This document shows, piece by piece, positions 1-10,861 of a stretch of 64,000 nucleotides of DNA. How positions within the stretch are numbered: the stretch's first letter is position 1; each line of letters starts with the position of its first letter. Under the pieces are notes generated by a model. The model was not told where the DNA came from. It made no database searches and saw only the letters and a program-made list of their open reading frames with translations. The translations under genes and the position numbers were made by a program. This DNA comes from Aphanomyces cochlioides (lineage: Eukaryota; Oomycota; Saprolegniomycetes; Saprolegniales; Verrucalvaceae), in contig JAHQRK010000011.1 of the NCBI GenBank assembly GCA_019828595.1, positions 1,488,001-1,552,000 of the forward strand, written 5' to 3'.

Positions 1-872
1 ATTACGCGTGCACAGTTTATAAACGTCACACGACGTAATGTATTGTACAAATGTGTCTGAATGTGACCCTAGAATTACGCAACTGCATGTGTCCTAACTG
101 GGTGTTCGATTTTGGCGCACGGAGCTTTGTGCACTCTCGGTCTTGGCGCCATCCAAGATCACGCGAAGCCAGCGCCGATCGGACACTGTTTTACTTCCTT
201 TATCTACTCATAAATCCGATTATCCGATGAGTGGAGTCGTAAATTCGGGCCCGATTATCCGAGATGTCGTTGAGTTGGTTCTCGGGCCCAATTATCCGAT
301 GAAAAAGTTGGATTGGCCAATCAAATGCTTCAAATCTGTCAATATAGCGACAAGCCAATGAAATTGCAAAAGTCCCCCCCCGCGATGGGATCTTCGAGAT
401 TTCATTGGTATATAATAAACTCAGTCCGAACGAATATCTAAATCATACTTTATGTATGAATTTGAATCCGATTATCCGATACCCAATTCATTGCGGGCCC
501 GATTTTCCGAAGAATCGGATTGTCGGATTTGCAGACAACCCGATTCTCTGGCGAACGAATATCTAAATCTTAATTTATGTATTGTGCTTTCGAGCAAAAT
601 TTCGGATATCAGCGTGATTTGTTGAGTCGTTTATCAATCGTTTTGATTGGCTAATATAACATTCAAGACCCATTTGGACCAATCAAATCCTGATATTGAA
701 AAATCAGCCAATGGGATCGATTCGCGGATCGGTTCTTTGGCGTGATTCGATTGCGCCGCTTGTATCAAATCAATAATATGTATCTGCATCCGATTATCCC
801 AGATGGGAGTCAAAATTGACAAAATGATTGGCATGTTGGACAATTATTTTCGCATTATAGTTTCAGACAATA
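1..872. other. intergenic region with short repeats upstream of the bZIP/START-like gene
   Basis: No convincing gene is seen here. The motif CCGATTATCCGAT or a close variant recurs at about 216, 251, 287, 468, 499 and 789. An 18-nt unit starting CGAACGAATATC occurs twice (about 427 and 552). The segment at about 705-785 resembles one at 38576-38655. GATTGG (645) and CCAATCA (679) boxes plus CCAAT (708) lie 160-230 nt before the next start codon and may be its promoter elements. The single small open frame at 143-361 looks like chance. Confidence 0.5.
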
Positions 873-2293
873 ATGGAAAAGCAGGAGCACCCCGACGAGC
901 TGTTGTCGCTCCTGCAGCAGCCCCACGCCCTCTATGAGCCCAATGCTTCGTGGCAAGCAAAGCAACGGATTGCATCAGGGACTACGTCTCGAAATGTGCC
1001 GGCGTCCGACATGGATGCGTACTTACTCGCGAAGAAGAGGCAGTACAACCGAGAAAAGCAACGTGAGTTTCGAAGGAAGCTCGAGCTACAGCTTGAAGGA
1101 CTGCGAGACATGGTGCAGACGCTTGAGGAAGAGCTAAACACGCGATTGGAGAAGCGGCAGGGCCCTAAAACTTCCACGGACGATGCGGCACAGACATCCA
1201 TGCTCCCATGGAGAGAGGTGGCAACTGTATTCTCAAAGTCGGCCATGACCTCCATGCATACGAATCGAGCACTCAAGAGTGAACTCAAACAGCTCAAATA
1301 CGTTGCTGCTTGCATGCACAGATTTGTTCATCCTGAACCTTCCTTGACGGTACACACCATCGAACCCACTCTGTGTTTGACGTTGTTAACAGCCTTCGCC
1401 GCGCAATCAATACACAAATGGCGGCAAACTCGTTCTGCACAAAGCTAGTGACTCGAGGAAAATGGGCGCCGAGTGGATAACCAACCGACTGTACTACAAT
1501 GCCGATGCGATACTGCATCAATACGACATGCACATAAACAATATGGATCGTATCGGCGACATTCTCGTTTCAAGGGACGCCAACAATGTTTTTCAATACG
1601 TCACAAGACATCAACGTGTGGTTCATGCACCCTTTGAACAAGTTTGTGAAGCTTACGAGCGCATTGGTCGCGGATCCACTTACGGCCACAATGGCGTGGA
1701 TTTAGTCCTTAGCAACCGTTCCCCACTTGATGCTGAGGTGAGCTCGACTCTGATCTTAGACGCTCAATCTCTTGGTTTAGCTCATGAGCTCTCTGGACAA
1801 GAGCATTGTTTACTCGCAAGCCAATCTCTTCCGTAATGGGACAGCTTGGGTGGACAACAAACTGTGGCGAACATATGTAACACCGCATCGGCTATTGATT
1901 GTCAGTCAAAATGTCCAGAGCGATGAGGTCCATCCAGTGACTCCACTCCAACGGAACCGCTTTAGCATGTACGTCCTTCATCTTTCTGCCTTCCTGATCT
2001 GCCTTTCCAGAGTTTCCGTCGACAGATTAGACGAGAAGACAACCATGACAAGGCAGCTCAATTACAACAGCCAGGCATTCTCAGCAGACGGCACTTACGT
2101 CCCCCTGGACATCGAGACCAAGCAGTTCAATGCCGATCAGTCATCTATCGAGGATGAAGATGAGCGTGGTGATATGTGGATTGTCCTACAACGGCAGCGA
2201 GGGATTGTAGTTGCTGCTAACATGGAGCGACATTTCAACACCGCACTGCAGGACGCTATGGCCAACTTATCAGTGGAAAGCTCAATAACTTAA
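873..2293 (+). CDS. bZIP-like / START-like domain protein
   Basis: Four exons (873-1349, 1393-1737, 1781-1968, 2011-2293) join in frame to about 430 residues; the introns are 43, 43 and 42 nt with GT..AG ends. The N-terminal part (residues 50-95) is basic and then heptad-like (REKQREFRRKLELQLEGL), as in a bZIP basic region and zipper. The rest, from about MGAEWITNRLYYN onward, resembles the lipid-binding START-like region that oomycetes commonly fuse to bZIP segments. The third intron is in frame and contains no stop, so it could be misread as coding; removing it gives a smoother join to VSVDRLDEKTT. Likely a DNA-binding regulator, with target and ligand unknown. The family call is from pattern recognition, not a search. 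Confidence 0.75.
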
Positions 2294-2377
2294 TTATGCA
2301 TGCGTAATACTTCCATCACGAACTATCCTCTGGTTTGAACCAGCTGATATATTGGTCACCTCTTCGCGATAGAGCAT

Positions 2378-5300
2378 TTACTTTGGACTCCACATACCCA
2401 GTCTGGTGTCGAACTGCATGCGCAGGAATTTATAATACCGCGTCAAGAGATGATGATCGTGTCGCTTGGCAATTTCATCGACGAGGATGCTGAGCAATGG
2501 CCAGACACCCAGAAATAGCCAGAAATACCACGGGATAAAGATCAAAAACTCACGAAGAGAGCGACTGTCACTGCCTGTCATGCCCCCAGCACGCCAAAAA
2601 CTGACGCCAACCTAATTCAAAGTAAAAAGGAATACGTAGTTAAAGGATTTGCCTGGACGAGCAAAAGAGCAAAGCACGAGAATATCCATGGCCGATTACG
2701 CAGTGGTGATTCGGAAAATATGCTGTCAGATCTGTACAAATGGCCACTGCTGCTAAAGATACAAAACCATCCCATGAATAGTAACATGAAGGCTTCGGCC
2801 CGATCAAGCGCTGCCATTATTATGGGCGGTCGAGGATGGACAAAGAGTTGTGGATCCTGGAAGGCGTGGAACCACCAAGAGTTTGTCGTTGGTTGAGATG
2901 CAAATTGAAGTGCGAGACCGAAGATGAATTGAAAAACCAAGACGGCTAAGACGGCTGACGGTACATTACTACAATGAAGACATCAATCAACGAGGTGGTA
3001 CAAAGTAATCTAAGCTTACCGAAGCAAAAAGTAAATTGTAAATCTTGATGCATCGTCAGACCAAGCGGACGTTTCATTCTTTCGCGGAGTTCTGGTCATA
3101 ATGTGTCGGTCCGGGGGACTTGAGAGCAGGGACAAACTCAAGGATGGCACGACGACCCAGAGGAGCCACAATATGGAAAGACAACCCAGCGAGGCGACCT
3201 CTGGAAAAGGAAAGCAATAGGATAGTAGGACGACCGTTGCGACATAAAGCTGCATGATAAAAATATAGTGCACGAGCTGAATGAAATTCGTCAGCATGTG
3301 CCTTCCAAGGCGGATCAGGTCGACAAGAAGCATTGGCGATGGACGTTTGTTGGTAAACGTTCGCACAGAGAACGAACATGTGAGCGTATTGAGCATTTGA
3401 CTCAATTCCATATCGACGTCTGAAAACACTGGCAAATTCGCACCCTACAAGGCGCTGTGAGCGACGAGACAACGACGACGACTTGCTTTCGGTAATTCAG
3501 TGTCAAACAGCGTGAGTGGGTTGCCTTCGAATGCAATTGACAAGTCAGACTGCGAAAAGAGGGGTACGTTGCTTTCTCGGAGCGATGTACCGACGCCAAG
3601 TACGACTTCGTGGTTTTCTTGAAAGATTGAAATCATTTCTTCGATTGTATCTGGCGTGCTGTCTGTATAGAGTGAAACCAGCAACGGGACATTGTCCACT
3701 GTCTCCAAGTGTCGTCGAATTGCAGCCGTTCCTACATCAACCTTGAGCATTGATTCTTCGAGCATTTGTTAGAACCGTGAGGAAGTCGAGCTTTGACATC
3801 CCAGTCTGAATACTGCGAAGTCATTCGATGGGGATCTGGTCCCTCTGAATCGCGCAAGCTAATCGCGCAGTTCCAGTCTGTTTCGATACCCATTTTCTCG
3901 GCAAGGAGCTTCGACCGACGCATATTACGCGGAGAAAAATACACAAACCGGATGCCACAAGCTGTGAGATCTTCGATCAAACTGACAATACCCTTGCGAG
4001 GCTGGACACCAGATGCTACCATGCCCAGGAAGATTTGATCCTCTTGCAATTTCCACAGTTCTTCTTTTTCGTCCAAAGGCGCTCCGCCAACTGACGAGGT
4101 TGTCGTTTGTTGTTTATTCGAATTAACTACGCACAAGCAATGGAATCACGAGTCGATGGGTATCTCCGTACCTGGGGATAGAGTTGCAGGGGGATTGCCG
4201 TCTGCCGATCCAGAAGATGGCACAGGCGAAGTTAGCTGCATTGCTGGTTTTGGCTCGGGAAATTCTGCTGCCATGCTCTCCTCGACGAGATAAACTGGTG
4301 GTAATTTCGTAAATGCATCACTCCCCGCAAACAGAGGATTGCACTTTTGTGCCACTGGGGCATACGTCAACGCGACGCAATCTAAATCTTCGACTCGCCA
4401 TTGGTTGTACATGTCCAAAATGAGTCGACGCTTCTCTTTGTTGAGAGGGCAAATCGATTTACCATCCCAATACTCACTGCACTGCGATACAGCGAGTGAC
4501 GGGTGTCCGCGACTCAACAATTGATGGCCTTTGTCCAAAGTAAAGCAAGATTTCACATTGGAACATACCTTGAGACCTCTTATCCAAGACAACAGTCGAG
4601 TGAAGGTGGGTTTTCAAATGGCCTCGGAACCGAGTGTCTTCTTGGCCCTGGTCGTGGTGATCGCTGGAATGCTCTTCAAATGCAAGGCGTGGCGCAATGA
4701 CATGAAGGCTTTGACGACGATTAAAATGAGTCAAGTCCTCGACTCGAAATCCAATCGCTCTGTGTGAGATTGAGCTTCCCCACTTCAAGTGCCCAATACG
4801 TACTTGGACAAGTTGAGCAGGTAGCGAGGATGTGGCAAGAGTCGAATGTAGCCAGAGAGTTGCTGCATGCATTGTTGGAAATTCCTAGATTGACCTTTTT
4901 CATAGAAGGCGGGGGCGGACGCAGGATTCGACAAATATCGAAGTGTGTCTGCGTATTCTGTCTTGGGGTCTTCGCAATCGTTGACCAAAATCGCGAGGCC
5001 GAGAGGTTTCAAGGATGGAAGATGTGTTCTCCACTTGGGATCTTCAAATTTCTCGCCTACAGAACAGTCATTCGACTTCTAAGCCAAGGCAAACCAGTTG
5101 TGCAGAGTGGTTCAGGATGCAAGTCCAAGACGGTATTGGTATCCTGGTTGAGGAGAAAAATCTCTTCAGCCGATGGAGTTTCTTCGCACAAAACATCGTC
5201 ATCGAAGCAGCATAGCATAGTCGTGCTGCCGAGACGCTCGAGTAGTCGAACTCTAGACTCAGAGTCAGCAGGCGAACTAATTCGCGCCATTTCATCGTAC

Positions 5301-6767
5301 CCAGAGTAGGGAATCATGAGTTTATTTTTCTTTCCATTGTGATATCTCGTACGATGGGCATCAGCACAATCCATGAAGCGGAACTGCAGGGTCAGCCAAA
5401 AGTAATACCTACGGCGATGCATCAGTGAAATTGAACGCATCATCGATGATCTACCATGACCGTTCAACAGCAAACGTTCGCTGGGTCTTCAGCAATCGAG
5501 ACTGCTCACGTTCTTCAGCATCATATACATCCATGTCATCGTCGTTTGTCGGAGCGACACATGCATCGGTTCCTCCTTCTAAAATCGCCTCGAATGCGGT
5601 CAGCAAGTGCGACGTCGCCGCCACTTCGCCCATACACCACAAAAATGGTGTATGTAGTGACACAAAACAGAGGATCAGGTCCACGGCCGCTGCAGCTCAA
5701 AATTACAACAGTGACTTCATGAACATACCTAAACATACGTGGTTGACCACGTGGTGGAGGGGTTCGGGCAGCAGAGCTGCACGCGCAGCGATACTTCCCA
5801 GGACAACAAATGCAAAGGCACAACAAACTCTCGACGAGACAGTCTTACCACCATTTTGCAAAGTTTGAATGGCTGTGTGGGGACGATGGACATTGCACAT
5901 TGAGTTGTACACGTCTTTGAGAACTGGCGTCTCCTCCATTTCATAAATGTGCATATCGCCGCAAAGAGAGAGGAGCAATTCGGGCTGAAAGGTGGCATTC
6001 GTTCGCGCACTATCTGATGAAGGCGTCGACACTGGGATTTTTTCTCCCCGCTCATACACAACTGGAGTTGAAGACAACGGATTCAACAGGCGGACTCGAC
6101 CAGGGACGTCATCGCCACTCATGAGAGCTACCACATCGCCTTGAACGAGTAGATTCATCGGAATGGATTGCCATTTAAGGTCACGGTAGCAAGCTACGCA
6201 GCATGACGATGGCGCAAGGATACAGTCGCGCTTCAGTGGTGGCTTTATCGATCTGGATGTGGGAGAAGTTGGGCTTGGGTTCCTGCACATCACATTGACT
6301 GCGTACTGGACTCTTTCAGCAACCTCTCGAGCTTCACGTCTGTAGAGCAGCATATTGAGCAGACCATTGAACGTCGCAGCTAAGAGTAGAACGATTCCTT
6401 CGTAGAGATCTGTCATGTGCGTCGATTCGTCTGTCGTTTCAATGCGGTGCTCACGCCATGCAAATTCAGCAATACGGATGACCGCGGACACAAACAAGAG
6501 CCAAATCGGGGTGTCCGTGAATCCAAACCAAAAGCCAGCGTGTGCTTTTGTTCGCTGTTCGTGCACTAGTCGTTCAACAGCTTGGACGAGTTGTTGCCGA
6601 GCTTCCAGCGTAGTGAGTCCGATCGACTTGTTCGACTTGAAGCTTGGTGCGATCGGAGGCTTCAAGCCTGCATCCTGCTGTCCTTGAGATCCCCAGAAAG
6701 ACGACATGTTTCCCCAAGCTCTAGTCGACTCGGACTTGTCCAGAAGCGGCTGGCGCTCTCCAGACAT
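2378..6767 (-). CDS. TMEM94-like P-type-ATPase-related membrane protein
   Basis: A multi-exon gene on the minus strand. Recognisable segments follow the order of animal TMEM94: an N-terminal region with two membrane spans, the stretch SIPMNLLVQGDVVALMSGDD (actuator-like), VVYERGEKIP, ETPVLKDVYNSMC, then the HLPSLKPLGL, FWDG-like YWDGKSICPL, QIFLGMVASGVQPRKGIVSL, FVYFSPRN and KMGIETDWNC blocks, and a C-terminal membrane segment ending QFDTRLGMWSPK, very close to the animal C-terminus. Introns identified at 5690-5728, 5409-5460 and 5057-5094; several more lie between 2582 and 5000 and were not all resolved. The usual P-type DKTGT phosphorylation motif is not seen where LILCFVSLHTPF lies. TMEM94 has been linked to magnesium handling at the ER; transfer of that role here is inference. 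Confidence 0.85.
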
Positions 6768-6916
6768 GTCACTGCTTTTGATATCTAAGAATTTATTTTC
6801 AGAGGTTTCACAAGTATTATTTTTGAAAATAAACTTATGAATACTATTTATGACAGGTTATAGAATATAAAATAGTTCCGTTTTTGTTAACAGAAACGTC
6901 ACTCAATCAACTTAAT

Positions 6917-6954
6917 GATTGGATAAAATTGACCAATCAGAATGCATATATATA
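6917..6954. promoter_or_regulatory. paired CCAAT boxes and TATA-like stretch
   Basis: GATTGG at 6917 faces CCAATCA at 6933, followed by ATATATATAA at about 6946. The pair lies about 150 nt upstream of the TMEM94-like start codon. Role inferred from position and from the same paired arrangement upstream of other genes in this window. Confidence 0.4.
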
Positions 6955-7154
6955 ATGTCAAACAGTACTGAAAGGTCGTGAAATCAGTCATTTGATAACC
7001 TGCAGTCCACATCAATAAATGAAAGCCAACCAAACAAAATCGGTCTTCCTGTATAATTCTATTCACGAGAAAAATGGAAGCAAAGTTTTTGACCTACATA
7101 AATCAATACTACGTAGTATTGTGCTTTCGATTCGAAATTCGAATCGCGCAGCGA

Positions 7155-9370
7155 TTAACCCTCGAAATCCCAGAGCCCTACATAGTAGGGGACTGTTGCT
7201 TTAAATCCCTACTGTGAAGGGCTGTGATACGAGCTTGACTCAAAGTTTGTGGCAATGCGATCACCACTACATTGTAGTGGTGTTGTAGTGACTGTACAAG
7301 ACGATGAAACTATACTCATATGCAGTGGGCTAAGAGACAGTTAGCTCAATTGACGAAGGGCACATCATGCAAGTCGTTGGGAACGAAAGAAGGTGACTCT
7401 ATTTCAACAATATTTACAAGACAATCTGCTTGACATCGTTTGGTCTTTTGAGCATTTGTTCTATCGCAAGCAGGTGCCATGGCGCACTCACGGCAATAGA
7501 ACTTCGTCGTTTGCTTGCATCCAATCACTACACAATGTCGTTGGTTCTTGGCTTGGCCACTATGGCCTTCTCCAGATTGAAACATCGAAATTTCATGGTT
7601 CATTTGGGTATGCAGCGACTCGCGTCTTGATCGTGTGGAAGTCGGCCGAGAGTGTCAGTTCGAAGCAGCTCGGACGCCAGGGCTTCCAAAAAATCGCTGT
7701 GGGAGTACACATTTGATGTCTTGTCCTTCTTGAGCATTTTGTACAAAATGAAAGCATTGGTGACGACCATATCCAGTATTGCTGCAAAGCACATTTTGTA
7801 CCATTTTCGAAAGCTGATTGCGCTTTGAATATTGTAGATAGCCATGCGCAAAAAGTCATGTTGATCAACGCCGCCCATGTAGCGATTGTACATTTCTATC
7901 GCTCGGATGGTTGGAAAAACACCGTTGTTTGAGCCAACACGACGGCTCACACTGGTTGTCCCGTTCATGTACGCCGACGACAACAAATATACTGGCTTGC
8001 GATCCATCCAGACTGACGCCAAGATCTTTTTACCTCCAAGAACTTCCGTCACCATCGCTGCGCTGTGTCCACGATCCACGCTTCCTTTTTTCAAGAGCAG
8101 AGCCTTTGGAAATGCCATGGATGATGTACGCACAGTTCCAACACAGTACAAACCCATCGACAGCAACTGAATAACCACCGACAAGCTAGTATAGTAGCTA
8201 AAATGAAGTTAGCATGGGATAAATACAACGAATTTTCTTTACCGGTCACGTACAATCACTCGTTTTGATCCAGCAAGATGACGGACGTTTCGAATCAATG
8301 CCTTCGGTCCTGCTTGTAGTCCATCACTTGAGTCTTTTCCTTGATACACTTCAAACTTGGAGCAATATCCTGATGTGGCACAACAGAGCATGAAGACTTT
8401 CAATCCCCATTTGTGTGGCTTGTTTGGATTGAATTGTTTTGCTGGACAATACTTACTCTTGGTTGACCATGTTCCTTCGTCAAATGCAAAATGTGCGCCA
8501 TGGACGTAGCTGGATTGGAATGTTTCGTTTACTTGGTCAATGATCGGTCGAATCTTGTAGAACTTGTCGCCACGAGGAGGTTGCTTTGTGTTGTCTGCAA
8601 AATGCATGTACTGGGATATTTCAGCAAAGCGGTTTCTTGACATGTAGGCACCATACGTGCCTAGCGGGAATGGAGCGGTCGTTGTTGTGCTCCAATTCCG
8701 TCGTATACTACTCCATGTGCAGCAACTATTCGCAATAACGAGTCCAAGGAACTTTAAAAATTCATCCACGGTAATGTCATTGCACGTGCCATGAGACTGC
8801 GGCTTTTAGAGATTGCTGTGGAAGACGATGTGCTCAATGATTTGCAACGGAAAGAGCCGAAAGAAAAGCCCCATTGGCGTCACAGCGTCAAGGTTTGGCA
8901 ATTTCGGTCGAGGAGTGCCATGAAAAATGTCCTCTGGTTCATTCACACTGTGTTCAACGGATGAGAACACGAGCCTTTTCAAGTTTTGAGGTTTGATCAA
9001 GTCTTTCACGACGTCCACATGGGTTGCTTGGAACAACGATTCGGCGATACGTTCCTGCGACTCAGGAAATCGCGAGTCGAGGTCTTCTTCGCAGTCGTCG
9101 TCAGAGCTGCTGGAGCTGTCATCCGAATGCAAGGGATGGCCGTGGTTTTCAACGGGACATGCATGGGGGGCGTTTCCAGACGATGCTTGCTGGCTTTCTA
9201 TCTCTGCCATTCACACGATTTGAAAAGTGAATGCGACAGAATGTAATTCGTTTGTCAAAAAGCCTTCTTTGAAGGGTTTTCTGTGCCCCTACTATCTAGG
9301 CATATCTATTCAATTGACAAACATAAAATCCCTTCAAAGTAGGAATTATCGTTGGGACTTGGAGGGTAAA
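7155..9370 (-). mobile_element. piggyBac-type DNA transposon with both termini
   Basis: The left end is TTAA (7155-7158) followed by CCCTCGAAATCCCA. The right end, read inward on the other strand from 9366, is CCCTCCAAGTCCCA, 12 of 14 identical, and the outer bases read TAAA instead of TTAA. A subterminal block related to CCTACTnTGAAGGG lies inside both ends (about 7206-7220 and 9330-9343). TTAA targets and CCC-starting termini are hallmarks of the piggyBac superfamily. The element is about 2.2 kb and holds one transposase gene. The altered right TTAA and the broken gene suggest an immobile copy. Confidence 0.8.
7346..9210 (-). pseudogene. piggyBac transposase, interrupted
   Basis: Reads from an acidic N-terminus through the DDE domain to a Cys-rich C-terminus. 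The three catalytic Asp residues are visible: FAFDEGTW, VIVRDRYYTS (across a clean 45-nt intron, 8198-8242, GTAAAG..TTTTAG) and YMGGVDQHD. The C-terminal CVVIGCK..FYCREC cluster matches the piggyBac Cys-rich zinc finger. Two lesions are seen: an in-frame TAA at 8806-8808 (after HSNL) and a frame change near 7600 before the Cys-rich domain. A 30-nt intron could in principle remove the TAA, but that is shorter than any other intron here. Best read as a recently inactivated copy. Confidence 0.75.
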
Positions 9371-9454
9371 ATCGAAATCGCAAATCGATTCATATGTGTT
9401 TTGAGCGTGTGTTTCGGTGTATTTTCCGTGATTTTAGTATGTACTAATCAAAAT

Positions 9455-9990
9455 TAGTAGTCTGTAGGATCTACTCGAGATCATCGATTCTTCCTTGTCA
9501 AGAAACAAGACACTCATTTGACCAAGTCGACAGAAGCCACTTCATTGACCAGGCAGATGATATGCTTTCTTTCACTTGAATGCGTCGACGCTCTAGAATA
9601 TACCAGCACAAAGTTGACATGAGTAACGTCTATTTGAATTCTCGATGAAATGCAAACTTGACTTCGTCCAGGAATGGCGGGTTGCAGTCAGTGTAGTGTG
9701 TCAACCATGGCTTTTGACCTTCGGTATGGTGGATTCGCCCGTGGTGGCCTTGGGCTCGCAACACCTAGCCTTCGTATTGTTTGATTCACTTGGCGATGGT
9801 CGATAGATCCTGGTGAAAGAGGTCGTCAAGTCGCAGCTTGGAGACATTCTTGTTATAATTCATATAACGTGCATGAAGCACGATGGAGAGAGCTGCATGA
9901 TTGAGCTCGACGACATCAGTGATCATGATCGTTTGCATGTGCGGATGGTGGAATCTTTCGTCGTTCTTGTCAACATTTACCGGATATTCC
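9455..9990 (-). pseudogene. decayed Tc1/mariner-type (IS630-like) transposase fragment
   Basis: On the minus strand a helix-turn-helix-like stretch can be followed through stops and frame changes: RFHHPHMQTIM, ARYMNYNKNVSKLRL, then STIAK-stop-IKQYEG-stop, GHHGRIHHTEGQKPWL, PPFLDEVKFAFHREFK-stop, and a frame-shifted VNEVASVDL followed by a FLDK block where an active enzyme would have the first catalytic Asp. At least three stops and two frame changes. No ends were recognised. Unlike the two mariner-like elements at 26-31 kb, so a separate family. Confidence 0.55.
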
Positions 9991-10141
9991 GGATAAAATG
10001 AAAACAAATCGATTACGCGTGTGTTTCGAATCGATCTTAAATTCGAATTTTTGCTCAAAAACACAATATATGAGAAACGATAAAAAAACAAATTTGCATT
10101 GCTGAAGTGTGTTTTAAACATAACCTGCGGTTCAGGCAAGG

Positions 10142-10720
10142 TATCGATGCGAGGAATTTGAACTAAGCAGTGCACATGACAGCGAAGTCGACAATGATGA
10201 CGATACTTACGAGCCTCATAGATTTGTCCGACGTGACGTTCCACCAGAAGATCTTGAACAGGAAGTTGTGGGGATGACAAGTTTTGTTTGCTGCAAGAAA
10301 GCTTGTCTGTCCCAGAGTCTTGTTGACATGGCAATTCAAAACCGGACTTACTGACACAGAATTCAAAATCAGACTTCTTGACAATTGTTTTATACATGTT
10401 GTAAACACTTCGACAGAATGTTTAAAAGGAAATTTCATACATAAATTGTGAGTAATGTTAAAAACGAACAGCACAGGCAGATAGAATACACGAGGATTCC
10501 AAAAATACAGACATCTCAAAAATGAATATCGGAAGATTTTCCCGACCAAGTCTCGGTCCCGACGCGATATCTCATCAAATATCACGAATTTATCGACCTC
10601 TGATAGCTCAAAAGGAAGCTCTTGTTATGAGAAACATGGTGGTAACGTTGGATGAAAACGGTCTGATCGTCAATAAGTCTGATTTTGTTTGGTTGGCCTT
10701 CAAATGCATTGACTGATGCA
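10142..10720 (+). pseudogene. decayed reading frame of unknown type
   Basis: The plus-strand frame from 10142 stays open for about 70 codons and has a protein-like composition: an acidic patch (VDNDDDTYEPHRF), VPPEDLEQEVVGM and CCKKACLSQSLVDMAIQN. It then meets repeated stops, but coding-like stretches continue to about 10720. It may be part of a mobile element, given its place in a transposon island. No family was recognised. Overlapping open frames on the minus strand (to 10397 and 10585) look less protein-like. Confidence 0.3.
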
Positions 10721-10861
10721 CGTTACGTTGCATTCACAGGAGATTGTTGAATGCAAGGCCGTCATCTCTAACGTTAATATGAGGAAGTCAAAGGATGAAA
10801 CATAAAACAAAGTGGAATAAATATATATCTGCCACCGTGAGAACAACCATCTCGACATCAT

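Noticed and set aside
9786..10397. 203-codon minus-strand open frame as an intact gene
   Set aside because: Only its C-terminal third resembles a transposase, the continuation is full of stops, and the rest has poor protein character.
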